Assembly (NCBI GenBank): GCA_030018895.1
Contig: JASEHM010000060.1
Coordinates: 1 to 6,401 of the forward strand
DNA length: 6,401 nucleotides
Reading direction: 5' to 3'
Source of the DNA: Candidatus Omnitrophota bacterium
Lineage (GTDB): Bacteria > Omnitrophota > Gorgyraeia > Gygaellales > Profunditerraquicolaceae
A program made the position numbers and the translations under genes. The stretch's first letter is position 1, and every line of letters begins with the position of its first letter. Shown here in pieces: positions 6,240 to 6,401 of this stretch. The notes under the pieces were generated by a model. That model searched no databases. It was not told the origin of the DNA and saw only the letters and a list, made by a program, of their open reading frames with translations.

Positions 6240-6275
6240 CCTCCGTTTGGACCATCCCGGCCAAGGTTGGGATGG
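6240..6275 (-). promoter_or_regulatory. rpsP: rpsP leader hairpin and ribosome binding site
   Basis: On the minus strand CCATCCC (6275-6269) and GGGATGG (6258-6252) form a perfect 7-bp GC-rich stem around a ten-base loop. The GGAGG ribosome binding site of rpsP (6244-6240) begins seven bases further on. No T-tract follows, so this is not an intrinsic terminator. Its position would let it affect ribosome access or mRNA stability. Ribosomal protein genes are often controlled through leader structures, but I know of no established S16 leader of this form, so a regulatory role is only a suggestion. Confidence 0.35.
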
Positions 6276-6319
6276 CTTACTATTAATTATTTGAGCAGTG
6301 TGCATAATTCCTTCATTAT

Positions 6320-6401
6320 TCAGACTGTGTCGCAATTCGTGTTTTTCGTCATTGCGACTGTGTCGCAATTCGTGTTTTTCGTCATTGCGAGGAGCGAACG
6401 A
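6320..6401 (+). repeat. Two perfect 33-bp tandem units followed by a CATTGCGAGGAGCGAACGA motif
   Basis: Positions 6324-6356 and 6357-6389 are identical over 33 bases, and the array runs on into AGGAGCGAACGA at the window edge. Each unit starts ACTGTGTCGCAATTCG and ends TTTTTCGTCATTGCG, and contains an internal CGCAAT...ATTGCG inverted repeat (6331-6336 with 6351-6356). From memory, the terminal GTCATTGCGAGGAGCGAACGA resembles a short dispersed repeat found in intergenic DNA of many unrelated bacteria. The first unit overlaps the right copy (6320-6337) of the inverted repeat whose partner is at 69-86. The array is cut by the window end, so its full extent is unknown. Confidence 0.8.

Noticed and set aside
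6324..6401. Start of a CRISPR array
   Set aside because: The two 33-bp units are directly adjacent with no spacers between them, and no cas gene is present.
1..6401. tRNA, rRNA, transposase or defence genes
   Set aside because: I saw no cloverleaf-like or rRNA-like sequence and no coding frame with transposase, nuclease or toxin-antitoxin motifs. The only mobile signals are short non-coding repeats.

Overview
The window carries five genes, all on the minus strand and so transcribed from right to left: rpsP (ribosomal protein S16), yajC, a fused secDF, a strongly reduced mfd, and a secreted SurA/PpiC-type chaperone with one degenerate parvulin domain. The secretory signal peptide on the SurA-like protein and the YajC-SecDF set point to a diderm bacterium. 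The AT-rich composition, the SecD-SecF fusion, the gene order and the many short intergenic palindromes would fit an uncultivated lineage such as Omnitrophota. That placement is inference from general resemblance, not something the sequence proves.

Layout. Positions 6233-6401 are non-coding: two perfect tandem copies of a 33-bp unit, then an AT-rich stretch and a GC-rich hairpin directly upstream of the rpsP ribosome binding site. rpsP (5972-6232) is separated from yajC by five 8-bp units built on CCGGT. yajC (best start 5911) is followed by secDF (best start 5548, set by a clear AGGAG). The 80 bp between secDF and mfd hold a perfect 20-bp inverted repeat that looks like a mobile REP/MITE-type hairpin. 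mfd (1359-3257) begins directly beyond it with a TTG and no visible ribosome binding site. The mfd stop overlaps the start of the SurA-like gene by 8 bp. Positions 1-457 hold no convincing gene but contain several palindromic repeats.

How the genes fit together. YajC and SecDF are accessory subunits of the Sec translocon and help pull proteins through the inner membrane. The SurA-like protein would receive outer-membrane proteins in the periplasm. These three make a coherent envelope-export group. Mfd (transcription-coupled repair) and S16 (small ribosomal subunit) are functional outsiders that share the transcription unit.

The most notable feature is mfd. By comparison with the E. coli protein it keeps D2 (the UvrB-like, UvrA-binding module), the RNA polymerase interaction domain and the two translocase domains, but has no D1a, D1b, D3 or C-terminal D7. 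The C-terminal and internal losses look natural. The N-terminal loss coincides with the inverted repeat and may instead be an insertion/deletion scar or an assembly join. I saw no defence system, transposase, CRISPR array, tRNA or rRNA.
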